NCBI GenBank assembly: GCA_041392125.1
Contig: JAWKMR010000011.1
Location: 1-64,000, forward strand
Source: Halomarinibacterium sp041392125
GTDB taxonomy: Bacteria > Bacteroidota > Bacteroidia > Flavobacteriales > Flavobacteriaceae
Length of the DNA stretch: 64,000 bases
Direction: 5' to 3'
Shown: positions 25,689 to 32,620 of the stretch, one piece after another
Layout of the letters: every line of letters begins with the position of its first letter
Position numbering within the stretch: position 1 is the first letter of the stretch
Position numbers and translations under genes: made by a program
Notes under the pieces: model-generated
Seen by the model: the letters and a program-made list of their open reading frames with translations, nothing else
Told to the model about the DNA's origin: nothing
Databases searched by the model: none

Positions 25689-27308
25689 ATGGAAAACGGA
25701 TTATACCTTCTTGTCAATAAACTTCTATCGAAAAATAAAATATATATTCAAAAGGAAGAGGTTAAACTACAAATTGGGAGCCATCCTTCGTACCCAAGCT
25801 TACATGCCATTGTGGGAGTACTGAATCATTTTAACATTCCAAGCCTAGCGGTAAAATTGCCTATCACCGAAGAGGTCTTTTCGCAGCTGCCCATTTCTTT
25901 CCTAGCAATGATACAAAACCCTAACGAGAGCCTAGTGCTTGCGGAAAAGAAAAATAAGCTAATTAAAATCACTTACCAAAATGGAAAAAGGGAACGATTA
26001 ACCCCTGTACAATTTTTATCTCTTTGGAATGGAATTCTTATCGCCATCGAAAAGGATGAAAACACAAAGGAAGACCAAAAAAAAATTTCCGGGGAACTCA
26101 ATTGGGTCGTAGGGGTTCTTCTTGTTTTGGCAGGCGTATACTTGCTAAAAGGTGTCTCCCTGTTTGAAAAGGTCTACACATCATTAAGCGCATTGGGGGT
26201 ACTGGTTAGCTACTTCATTGTTAAGCAAGGGCTTGGTCTGCAAAATACAACCACCAATTCCCTTTGTAATTTTTCTGAAAAAATAAGTTGTAATGCTGTA
26301 CTGGAATCCTCTGGTGCAAGGATTTTAGGGATGCTTACACTAAGTGAAGCAAGTATTGCTTATTTTTTAAGTTTAGTAATAGGAGCTATTGTATTTGAGC
26401 TACTAGGACTCCCTTTTGCATCGGTTTTTCCATGGATGAGCATTTTAACGGTACCTGTCTTGGGGTACTCCTTATATTACCAAAAATTTGTTGTGAAAAA
26501 ATGGTGCCCCTTGTGTTTGGGTATAATAGCTATTTTGACCTTCCAAATTGCATGGGTTTTAATCTTTAAACCCACCGAAAAAGTTTTCAACTGGAATCCT
26601 CAATCCCTTTTATTTTTCTTGGTTTTATCTTTTATCATTTCAAGAGTTACAATGTCTATTCTGTTATTTATAAAGAAGAAAATTGAACTAAAAAATGTAA
26701 AAAAAGATTACTTAAAGTTCAAAAATAATTTTGCCCTCTTTAAAGCACTATACAACCAACAGGAAAAATTAAAAGCCAACTATCCTATTCCTGGAGAAAT
26801 TGTTTTTGGAAATAAAAATGCTCCCTTGGAAATAATCTTGGTCACCAGTCCCTTTTGTCATTACTGTAAACAAGCCCATAAAGACCTTCAGCAAATTATG
26901 CATTTGGCAAAAAGGGATATTAAAGTAACATTTCGTTTTCTAGCCGACCCTTTGCAGAAAGAAAGTGATCTTTATAAAGTTGTATCTCAACTGTTGTATA
27001 TCTATCATACACAGGGTGAAGCGGAGACCTTACTTGCACTTGATACTTTATACGGCGATACTTCCAACCCATCACAATGGATTCCAAGTATGAAATTAAT
27101 TCCCCATCAAAAGTATGATGGTATTATGGAGCTTCAAAAAGGATGGGCCCAGGAAAATAACATCAATTTTACACCTGCCTTCTATCTCAATGGAAAAGAA
27201 TATCCCAAGGAATATAACAGGACCGATGTATTAACTTTTATTGAAGACTTTAAGGAATCCCTTTTAACGGAAAAAGAAAAAATATTCGTGGCCCCTTCGG
27301 TTGCTTAA
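25689..27308 (+). CDS. C39-like domain / VKOR / DsbA-like thioredoxin fusion membrane protein
   Basis: A 539-residue, three-part protein. (1) Residues 1-125 resemble the C39 peptidase fold (SHPSYPSLHAIVGVLNHFNI) but contain no catalytic Cys and lack the catalytic His, so the domain is inactive. (2) Residues about 138-330 are a VKOR domain: loop cysteines Cys193 and Cys201 and active-site Cys273-Pro-Leu-Cys276, within membrane helices. (3) Residues about 365-530 are a DsbA/DsbG-like thioredoxin with Cys390-His-Tyr-Cys393. VKOR re-oxidises a DsbA partner with quinone, so the fusion should form disulfides in the periplasm. It directly precedes a six-cysteine peptide gene. The inactive C39 domain may hold the peptide leader, as the C39-like domain of HlyB holds its substrate (inference). 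Confidence 0.9.
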   Translation: MENGLYLLVNKLLSKNKIYIQKEEVKLQIGSHPSYPSLHAIVGVLNHFNIPSLAVKLPITEEVFSQLPISFLAMIQNPNESLVLAEKKNKLIKITYQNGKRERLTPVQFLSLWNGILIAIEKDENTKEDQKKISGELNWVVGVLLVLAGVYLLKGVSLFEKVYTSLSALGVLVSYFIVKQGLGLQNTTTNSLCNFSEKISCNAVLESSGARILGMLTLSEASIAYFLSLVIGAIVFELLGLPFASVFPWMSILTVPVLGYSLYYQKFVVKKWCPLCLGIIAILTFQIAWVLIFKPTEKVFNWNPQSLLFFLVLSFIISRVTMSILLFIKKKIELKNVKKDYLKFKNNFALFKALYNQQEKLKANYPIPGEIVFGNKNAPLEIILVTSPFCHYCKQAHKDLQQIMHLAKRDIKVTFRFLADPLQKESDLYKVVSQLLYIYHTQGEAETLLALDTLYGDTSNPSQWIPSMKLIPHQKYDGIMELQKGWAQENNINFTPAFYLNGKEYPKEYNRTDVLTFIEDFKESLLTEKEKIFVAPSVA

Positions 27309-27430
27309 AAAAATTCTTGCAAGGATAGACAGAAACTGTAACTGTCTTTAAACGATTACAGCCATTAAATCTAAATTTTTTTAATTATGAAAAAACTATT
27401 GAATTTACAAGGAGCTCAATTATTGAGCAA
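27309..27430 (+). repeat. 122-bp direct repeat, copy 1 (5' UTR plus leader codons of peptide gene 1)
   Basis: Bases 27309-27430 match 29918-30039 at about 119 of 122 positions by hand alignment (three substitutions just before and in the ATG region). The block covers the untranslated region and the first 14-15 leader codons. It contains two overlapping inverted repeats: AGACAG (27327-27332) / CTGTCT (27342-27347), and CTGTAA (27336-27341) / TTACAG (27356-27361). Read on the minus strand it contains tandem ACAGTTACAGTT, similar to half-sites of LytTR regulators. It occurs only before the two peptide genes. Confidence 0.92.
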
Positions 27431-27587
27431 GCAGGAACAATTGCAAATCAATGGCGGGGATAATGCCTGCCAAATTGGATGTGTTGGAAAACCTGCCGGA
27501 GCTGCATGCCATGTTACCGCAGATTGTTTAAGACCCGGTACTTGCGGTACCAATCCCCTTGGTGGGTTAACATGTGTCCCTAATTAA
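27387..27587 (+). CDS. Double-glycine-leader cysteine-rich peptide precursor 1
   Basis: A 66-residue precursor. The leader has the exporter-recognition pattern ending INGG at residues 21-24 (LSKQEQLQINGG), so the C39 exporter should cut after Gly24. The 42-residue core has six cysteines at 28, 32, 41, 47, 53 and 63 (spacing C-x3-C-x8-C-x5-C-x5-C-x9-C), consistent with three disulfides. There is no modifying enzyme (lanthipeptide synthetase, radical SAM, YcaO) nearby; only the VKOR-DsbA fusion, so disulfides are the expected modification. It could be a bacteriocin, toxin-like effector or signal. Residues 1-15 are identical to those of precursor 2. Confidence 0.85.
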   Translation: MKKLLNLQGAQLLSKQEQLQINGGDNACQIGCVGKPAGAACHVTADCLRPGTCGTNPLGGLTCVPN

Positions 27588-27595
27588 TTAGGGAT

Positions 27596-27727
27596 ATGTA
27601 TTTTACTGGCATGACAATAAGTATGGGGTATTATAAGTCTTTTGGACATCCTTCTTGTTTCATGCCAGTATTAACGGCTCTTGAGCGTTTTCTGTTTGAA
27701 AACAACTTTTATTTCTTTAAAAATTGA
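27596..27727 (+). CDS. Possible 43-residue small ORF coupled to the exporter start
   Basis: An ATG-initiated frame runs from 27596 to a TGA at 27725-27727 that overlaps the exporter's TTG start by the four bases TTGA. The product (starting MYFTGMTISMGYYKSF) has no leader motif and no known family. It also contains both arms of an 11-bp inverted repeat. It may serve only to bring ribosomes to the unusual TTG start, or be chance. Confidence 0.25.
   Translation: MYFTGMTISMGYYKSFGHPSCFMPVLTALERFLFENNFYFFKN
27604..27670 (+). repeat. 11-bp inverted repeat between peptide gene 1 and the exporter gene
   Basis: TACTGGCATGA (27604-27614) and TCATGCCAGTA (27660-27670) are perfect complements with a 45-base loop, and CAA/TTG pairing continues inward after a 2-base bulge. 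In RNA this would form a long hairpin that could protect the peptide mRNA or hinder read-through into the exporter. Confidence 0.6.
27673..27693 (+). terminator. Weak terminator-like hairpin (attenuator candidate) before the exporter gene
   Basis: AAC(G)GCTC-TT-GAGCGTT with one bulge followed by TTTTCTGTTT. Partial termination here would make far more peptide mRNA than exporter mRNA. The stem is short and the tail is interrupted by C and G. Confidence 0.4.
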
Positions 27728-29919
27728 AACCCTTTCCCTCTTACCTTCAACCCGACAGTAAAGACTGTGGCCCTACTTGCCTTAAGATTATTTCCAAATT
27801 TTATGGGCAAACCATTTCTTTACCAAAGCTTAGGGAATTAAGCGAAACTACCCGGGAAGGCAGTTCCTTATTAGGAATAAGTACTACGGCCGAAAAATTG
27901 GGCTTCCGCACCCTTGGGGTAAAGCTTTCAGCAAAAACTCTTCAAACGGCAAACCTACCCTGTATCCTGCATTGGAACAACAATCACTATGTAGTCCTGT
28001 ATAAAATAAAAAAAGGGACCTACTTCATCTCAGATCCGGGCTATGGCTTGATACATTACACCGAACGAGAATTTCTCAACTTATGGATCGGTAAGAATGC
28101 CTCCTACGAAGATGAAGAGGGTATAGCACTGCTTATTGAGCCTACCCCAAAATTTAGTAAACAATCCTTACATCATGACGAGGATTCAGTGAGATTTGGG
28201 TTCAATTACCTCTTCAAATATGTATTTAAATTTAGAAAGTTCCTCGTTCAAATCATCCTTGGATTATTGTGCGGAAGTTTGCTGCAATTGGTGGTCCCAT
28301 TTTTAACCCAAAGTGTGGTGGATGTGGGGATAAAAAACCAAGATATCCACTTTGTTTACCTTATTCTTTTTGCTCAGGTAGCTCTGTTTCTGGGTAGAAG
28401 CACCATAGAGGTCATACGAAGTTGGATTTTGCTTCACCTTAGTACCCGTATCAATATCTCGATTATTTCCGATTTTTTTATCAAATTAATGAACTTGCCT
28501 ATTGCGTTTTTTGATACCAAAATGACTGGGGATATCATGCAACGCATTAACGACCACCATCGAATAGAACGAATCTTGACAACCTCTTCGCTTTCGGTGC
28601 TCTTTTCCGTTTTCACGTTTATTATTTTTGGATTTGTTCTTGCCTACTATAGCACTACTATTTTCTGGCTATTCCTCTTCGGAAGTGCAGCTTATTTTGG
28701 ATGGGTTGCCATTTTTTTGAAAAAAAGGAAAGAACTCGATTATAAGCGATTTTCCCAGATAAGCAGTGAGCAAAGCAGTGTTATTGAACTCATTAATGGA
28801 ATGCAGGAAATAAAGCTCCACAATGCCGAAACACAAAAACGATGGAACTGGGAACGCATCCAAGCAAGACTCTTTAATATTTCCATGAAAAGTTTGGCCC
28901 TTGAACAATACCAAAGCGTGGGTTCTTCACTCATCAATGAATTAAAAAACATTGTTATTACGATTATTTCGGCAAAATTGGTCATTGAAGGACAGCTCAC
29001 TTTAGGGATGATGCTAGCAATCTCGTATATCGTAGGGCAACTCAACGCTCCCATTCAGCAATTCATCGATTTTGTGAGGCAGCTTCAAGACGCAAGGATT
29101 TCTTTAGAGCGACTGGGTGAAATACACAATAAAAAGGATGAAGAGGAACTAGATTGGGACAGTATTCATGAAATCATTCCCAACGAAGATCTTGATCTCA
29201 AAAATGTAGACTTCCGGTATACTGGCGCTCCAGATTTAGTGCTAAAAAACCTTAGCCTCACCATTCCTGTAAATAAAATTACAGCCATTGTGGGAACGAG
29301 TGGCAGTGGTAAAACGACTTTGATGAAGCTACTGTTAAAATTTTATTCCCCAAGCGAGGGTTCCATAAACCTTGGAGATCATGACCTGGAACACATCTCC
29401 AATAAAAGTTGGAGAGCCCATTGTGGTGTGGTAATGCAAGAAGGCTACATCTTTAACGATACCATAGCCAATAACATTGCCATTGGCCAAAGTGAGGTTG
29501 ATAAGGAAAGACTTGAATATGCATTGCATATAGCCAATATTAAAGATTTTGCAAAATCACTTCCGCTAGGACTCAATACCAAAATTGGTATGGAAGGGAA
29601 AGGTCTTAGTACAGGTCAAAAACAACGTTTATTAATAGCAAGGGCTGTTTACAAAAACCCCCATTTTTTATTCTTTGATGAAGCTACTTCTGCATTGGAC
29701 TCCAACAACGAAAAAAGGATAATGGAAAACCTTAATACGTTTTTTAAAAATAAAACTGTAGTGGTAATTGCCCACCGATTGAGTACCGTAAAAAATGCAG
29801 ATCAAATAGTGGTTTTGGACCAAGGAAGAATTATTGAAAAGGGTACTCATAGAGAACTTGTGGCAGAACGAAAAAATTATTACGAATTAGTCAAAAACCA
29901 ATTGGAATTAGGAACTTAA
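27724..29919 (+). CDS. Peptidase-containing ABC transporter (PCAT), C39 bacteriocin exporter
   Basis: A 731-residue single-chain exporter that cleaves double-glycine leaders and transports the peptide. The N-terminal C39 peptidase (1-140) has the full catalytic set: Gln9, Cys15 in DSKDCGPTC, His88 in NNNHYVVL and Asp104 in ISDPGYG. Six membrane helices follow (about 165-460). The ATPase has Walker A GTSGSGKTT, signature LSTGQ, Walker B FLFFDEATSALD and the H-loop His in IAHRLS. The start must be TTG at 27724, because an in-frame stop lies directly upstream and no ATG is near. Upstream and downstream are the two precursor genes, its evident substrates. Confidence 0.95.
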   Translation: MKPFPSYLQPDSKDCGPTCLKIISKFYGQTISLPKLRELSETTREGSSLLGISTTAEKLGFRTLGVKLSAKTLQTANLPCILHWNNNHYVVLYKIKKGTYFISDPGYGLIHYTEREFLNLWIGKNASYEDEEGIALLIEPTPKFSKQSLHHDEDSVRFGFNYLFKYVFKFRKFLVQIILGLLCGSLLQLVVPFLTQSVVDVGIKNQDIHFVYLILFAQVALFLGRSTIEVIRSWILLHLSTRINISIISDFFIKLMNLPIAFFDTKMTGDIMQRINDHHRIERILTTSSLSVLFSVFTFIIFGFVLAYYSTTIFWLFLFGSAAYFGWVAIFLKKRKELDYKRFSQISSEQSSVIELINGMQEIKLHNAETQKRWNWERIQARLFNISMKSLALEQYQSVGSSLINELKNIVITIISAKLVIEGQLTLGMMLAISYIVGQLNAPIQQFIDFVRQLQDARISLERLGEIHNKKDEEELDWDSIHEIIPNEDLDLKNVDFRYTGAPDLVLKNLSLTIPVNKITAIVGTSGSGKTTLMKLLLKFYSPSEGSINLGDHDLEHISNKSWRAHCGVVMQEGYIFNDTIANNIAIGQSEVDKERLEYALHIANIKDFAKSLPLGLNTKIGMEGKGLSTGQKQRLLIARAVYKNPHFLFFDEATSALDSNNEKRIMENLNTFFKNKTVVVIAHRLSTVKNADQIVVLDQGRIIEKGTHRELVAERKNYYELVKNQLELGT

Positions 29920-30039
29920 AAATTCTTGCAAGGATAGACAGAAACTGTAACTGTCTTTAAACGATTACAGCCATTAAATCTAAAAATTTTTAATCATGAA
30001 AAAACTATTGAATTTACAAGGAGCTCAATTATTGAGCAA
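29918..30039 (+). repeat. 122-bp direct repeat, copy 2 (5' UTR plus leader codons of peptide gene 2)
   Basis: Near-identical to 27309-27430. It begins at the stop codon of the exporter gene and ends inside the leader of precursor 2. Keeping both the UTR and the leader codons nearly unchanged while the cores are unrelated points to recent duplication or gene conversion with core replacement. Confidence 0.92.
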
Positions 30040-30172
30040 AAATGAATTAAAATCTATTCAAGGAGGTGGAAGAGGCTGCGGTGCTCCAGGCAGCACCCCA
30101 TGTCCAGATGGTCAATGTTGTGGAGTAGATCACAATTGCCATCCAGACGGCCATCCACTATGCTTTGGGTAA
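29996..30172 (+). CDS. Double-glycine-leader cysteine-rich peptide precursor 2 (knottin/hevein-like cysteine pattern)
   Basis: A 58-residue precursor (ATG 29996, TAA ending 30172). The leader ends in a textbook exporter motif, LSKNELKSIQGG; cleavage is expected after Gly24. The core has six cysteines at 28, 36, 41, 42, 48 and 56: C-x7-C-x4-CC-x5-C-x7-C. The C-C-CC-C-C order is that of inhibitor cystine knots, and the spacing is close to hevein-type domains. The aromatic chitin-binding residues of hevein are missing, so chitin binding is not supported. The first 15 residues equal those of precursor 1, but the core is unrelated. HlyD follows 64 bases later. Confidence 0.85.
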   Translation: MKKLLNLQGAQLLSKNELKSIQGGGRGCGAPGSTPCPDGQCCGVDHNCHPDGHPLCFG

Positions 30173-30187
30173 ACATTAATAATGGGT

Positions 30188-30218
30188 AAGGGAGTTTGAT
30201 ATTCTATTGAACTCCCTT
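30188..30218 (+). promoter_or_regulatory. Strong RNA hairpin between peptide gene 2 and the HlyD gene
   Basis: AAGGGAGTT (30188-30196) pairs perfectly with AACTCCCTT (30210-30218). Further A-T and G-T pairs extend the stem to a 3-base loop. No T run follows, so it is not a standard terminator. It may be an mRNA stabiliser or partial block lowering HlyD relative to the peptide. Confidence 0.5.
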
Positions 30219-30236
30219 CCTAAAATTCCCCTATAT

Positions 30237-31517
30237 ATGCCTAGTTTACAGGAAATACGCAGTAATGAAGTACAGGATATCCTTACCAAAACACCCAACT
30301 GGATGTTGGTATGGGGCAATGCCCTTGTATTGATTTTGTTGGTTTTATTTTTTGTATTTTCTTGGTTTATAAAGTATCCCGATATCATTACTGCTGAGGC
30401 AATCGTTACTTCGCAACAGCCCCCTCAAAAAGAATATGCCCAAATTACCGGAAAATTAGATACCCTTCTTGTAAGCGACAAAGAACCTGTAAAGCCAGGG
30501 GAAATTCTCGCCATGATCGAAAACACAGCAAAGTTAAAGGATGTATTATTTCTGAAATCCATCTTGGATACCATGACCATAAGTAAAAACCATTTTTATT
30601 TTCCGCTGGAACAATTTCCCCTACTTCAATTGGGCGAGATTTCTGCTGCTTATGCACTATTTGAAAGTGATTACACCGACTATTCCCTGAACAAAAACCT
30701 AAGCCCTTATACAAATGTAGCAGCGGTGAACCATCTTTCTGAAAAAGAACTTCAACTCCAGCTTCAAAATTTGGAAAACCAAAAACAAATTGATGAGAAA
30801 AAATTTGAACTTTCGGAAAAAGAATTCAACAGAAACCAACAATTGTATGATAAAGGGGTGATTTCACTGAATGAATTTGAATCCAAAAAAATGGCCTATT
30901 TGGAAAAGCAAAGGGCGCTAAAGAATCTGGATATCTCACTATCCCAAGTAAAACAAACCCTCAATGAGGCATATAAAACAACCAAAACATCTCAAATTAA
31001 CCATGAAATGGAAAATACGCGCTTGTATAAAAATGTGTTACAGTCTTACACCAAATTACAAGAGGACATTAAGTCCTGGGAGCTTACGTATCTTTTAAAA
31101 TCCAAAATAGAAGGAAGCGTATCGTTTATAAACTTTTGGAATAGGAATCAACAAGTGAATACTGGAGAATTGGTTTTTACGATCATACCTACCACCAGTC
31201 ATGCATTTGTAGCTGAAATAAAAGCCCCAATCAAAAATTCTGGGAAAATAAAAAAAGGGCAAAAGGTCAATATCAAACTCGCCAATTACCCCGAAGCAGA
31301 ATTTGGAACGTTGCCTGCCAAAATTGTTTCCATGACAGTGGTTCCCAACGAAGCGGGTTTTTATATGATAAAGGCTTCCTTGAAGAACAATTTAACCACC
31401 TCCTATCAAATTGAAATTCCCTTTAAAAATGAAATGCAGGGAACCGCAGAAATTATTACAGAAGATTTGCGTTTGACAGAACGATTCTTTTACCAATTGA
31501 AAGGGATATTCCATTAA
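30237..31517 (+). CDS. HlyD-family membrane fusion protein of the peptide exporter
   Basis: Periplasmic adaptor of 426 residues linking the inner-membrane ABC exporter to an outer-membrane channel. It has one N-terminal membrane helix (about 20-42, WGNALVLILLVLFFVFSW), a lipoyl-like half (ITGKLDTLLVSDKEPVKPGEILAMI), a long coiled coil (about 170-285) and a C-terminal barrel domain (FTIIPTTSHAFVAEIKAP). The start is ATG 30237; the upstream TTG at 30207 lies inside a hairpin. No TolC-type gene is in the cluster. Its stop overlaps the convergent permease gene by 4 bases. Confidence 0.93.
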   Translation: MPSLQEIRSNEVQDILTKTPNWMLVWGNALVLILLVLFFVFSWFIKYPDIITAEAIVTSQQPPQKEYAQITGKLDTLLVSDKEPVKPGEILAMIENTAKLKDVLFLKSILDTMTISKNHFYFPLEQFPLLQLGEISAAYALFESDYTDYSLNKNLSPYTNVAAVNHLSEKELQLQLQNLENQKQIDEKKFELSEKEFNRNQQLYDKGVISLNEFESKKMAYLEKQRALKNLDISLSQVKQTLNEAYKTTKTSQINHEMENTRLYKNVLQSYTKLQEDIKSWELTYLLKSKIEGSVSFINFWNRNQQVNTGELVFTIIPTTSHAFVAEIKAPIKNSGKIKKGQKVNIKLANYPEAEFGTLPAKIVSMTVVPNEAGFYMIKASLKNNLTTSYQIEIPFKNEMQGTAEIITEDLRLTERFFYQLKGIFH

Positions 31518-32617
31518 CTCTTTACATCCAACACATCGCGCAAGGCATTTCCCATCAACATAAAAGCCGTCACCAAACTCATAATAGCCAATCCAGGAAT
31601 AATAGCCAAATAAGGTTTTCCTAAAATAATGTAGGAATAATGATCTTTTATAATACCTCCCCAACTGGGCATGGGTGGCTGTGCACCAATTCCTAAAAAA
31701 CTTAAACCACTTTCAATTAAAATGGCACTAGCAAAATTAGCCGCTGAAATAATTATGACCGGAGCGAGGCTATTGGGTAGTATATGATTGGTAATGATAC
31801 GCCAATGAGTAAATCCTAATGCTTTTGCCGCAGTAACATACTGCATTTGTTTTACTCCCATTACCTGTCCACGTACCACGCGAGCAACCTCGACCCACAT
31901 CGTAAGTCCTACCGCAATAAAAACTTGCCAAAACCCTTTTCCTAAAGCCAATGTAATGGCAATTACCAAAAGTAAGGTGGGGATAGACCAAGTAACATTA
32001 ATTAACCACATAATGGCCGCATCAATTTTTCCTCCAAAATACCCTGCGAGGGCTCCTAAAGAAATCCCGATTAGCAATGAAATGAGAACAGCCACAAGCC
32101 CTATGGCTAAAGAAACACGAATTCCTACCAGCATTCTGCTCAATAAATCGCGCCCATATTTATCGGTGCCTAAAAGAAATGTTTTTTCCGAAATATACAT
32201 AATAGGAATTGCCTCTACTGTACTTACTTTTTTAAAAACAGCTAACGGGTATTCTTTAGTAAGCCCTTCAACACCATCCAAGGTATATTCTGTTATTTCA
32301 ACAGAATTTGTTTTAAGGGTGTAATGGGCTATGGGTATTTCGGTGGCTGTGGTTTTCTTTCCGAAGAAAAAAGCAGACAATCCATTTTGCTGTATCTCTT
32401 CCGTAGGAAGTGTAAGCATTTTCACTGAAAACCCGGGAGGTTTTGAATGAATAGAAAGGTGCATCTGATTGGCATTTTGAGAATTATCTGGAGCCAATGC
32501 ATAAGCAAAAATCGCTGTTAAAGTACAGATGATTAAAAAAAGAAAACTAAAAACGCCCCAAAAGTTTTTTTTAAACTTATGGAGCGCTATGTTACCCAAA
32601 GATTTGGACGAGACCAT
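31514..32617 (-). CDS. ABC transporter permease, DppC/OppC family
   Basis: Inner-membrane permease of a peptide/nickel-type importer, 367 residues. It has one N-terminal helix (about 15-38) and an inserted extracytoplasmic domain of about 100 residues before the usual FLLGTDKYGRDLLSRMLVGIR motif. The BPD_transp_1 core holds the EAA loop (EVARVVRGQVMGVKQMQYVTAAKALG). Typical OppC proteins are about 300 residues, so the insertion is notable. No ATPase, DppB or binding protein is next to it. It starts 3 bases after the C-terminal protease gene and is co-transcribed with it. Confidence 0.9.
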   Translation of the reverse strand: MVSSKSLGNIALHKFKKNFWGVFSFLFLIICTLTAIFAYALAPDNSQNANQMHLSIHSKPPGFSVKMLTLPTEEIQQNGLSAFFFGKKTTATEIPIAHYTLKTNSVEITEYTLDGVEGLTKEYPLAVFKKVSTVEAIPIMYISEKTFLLGTDKYGRDLLSRMLVGIRVSLAIGLVAVLISLLIGISLGALAGYFGGKIDAAIMWLINVTWSIPTLLLVIAITLALGKGFWQVFIAVGLTMWVEVARVVRGQVMGVKQMQYVTAAKALGFTHWRIITNHILPNSLAPVIIISAANFASAILIESGLSFLGIGAQPPMPSWGGIIKDHYSYIILGKPYLAIIPGLAIMSLVTAFMLMGNALRDVLDVKS

Positions 32618-32620
32618 TCT

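Noticed and set aside
27387..30172. Lanthipeptide or radical-SAM RiPP cluster
   Set aside because: No LanM/LanB, YcaO, radical SAM or similar modifying enzyme in the cluster; cysteine pattern and VKOR-DsbA point to disulfides.
29996..30172. Chitin-binding hevein domain
   Set aside because: Spacing is similar, but the aromatic and Ser residues that bind chitin are absent, so only the framework similarity is kept.
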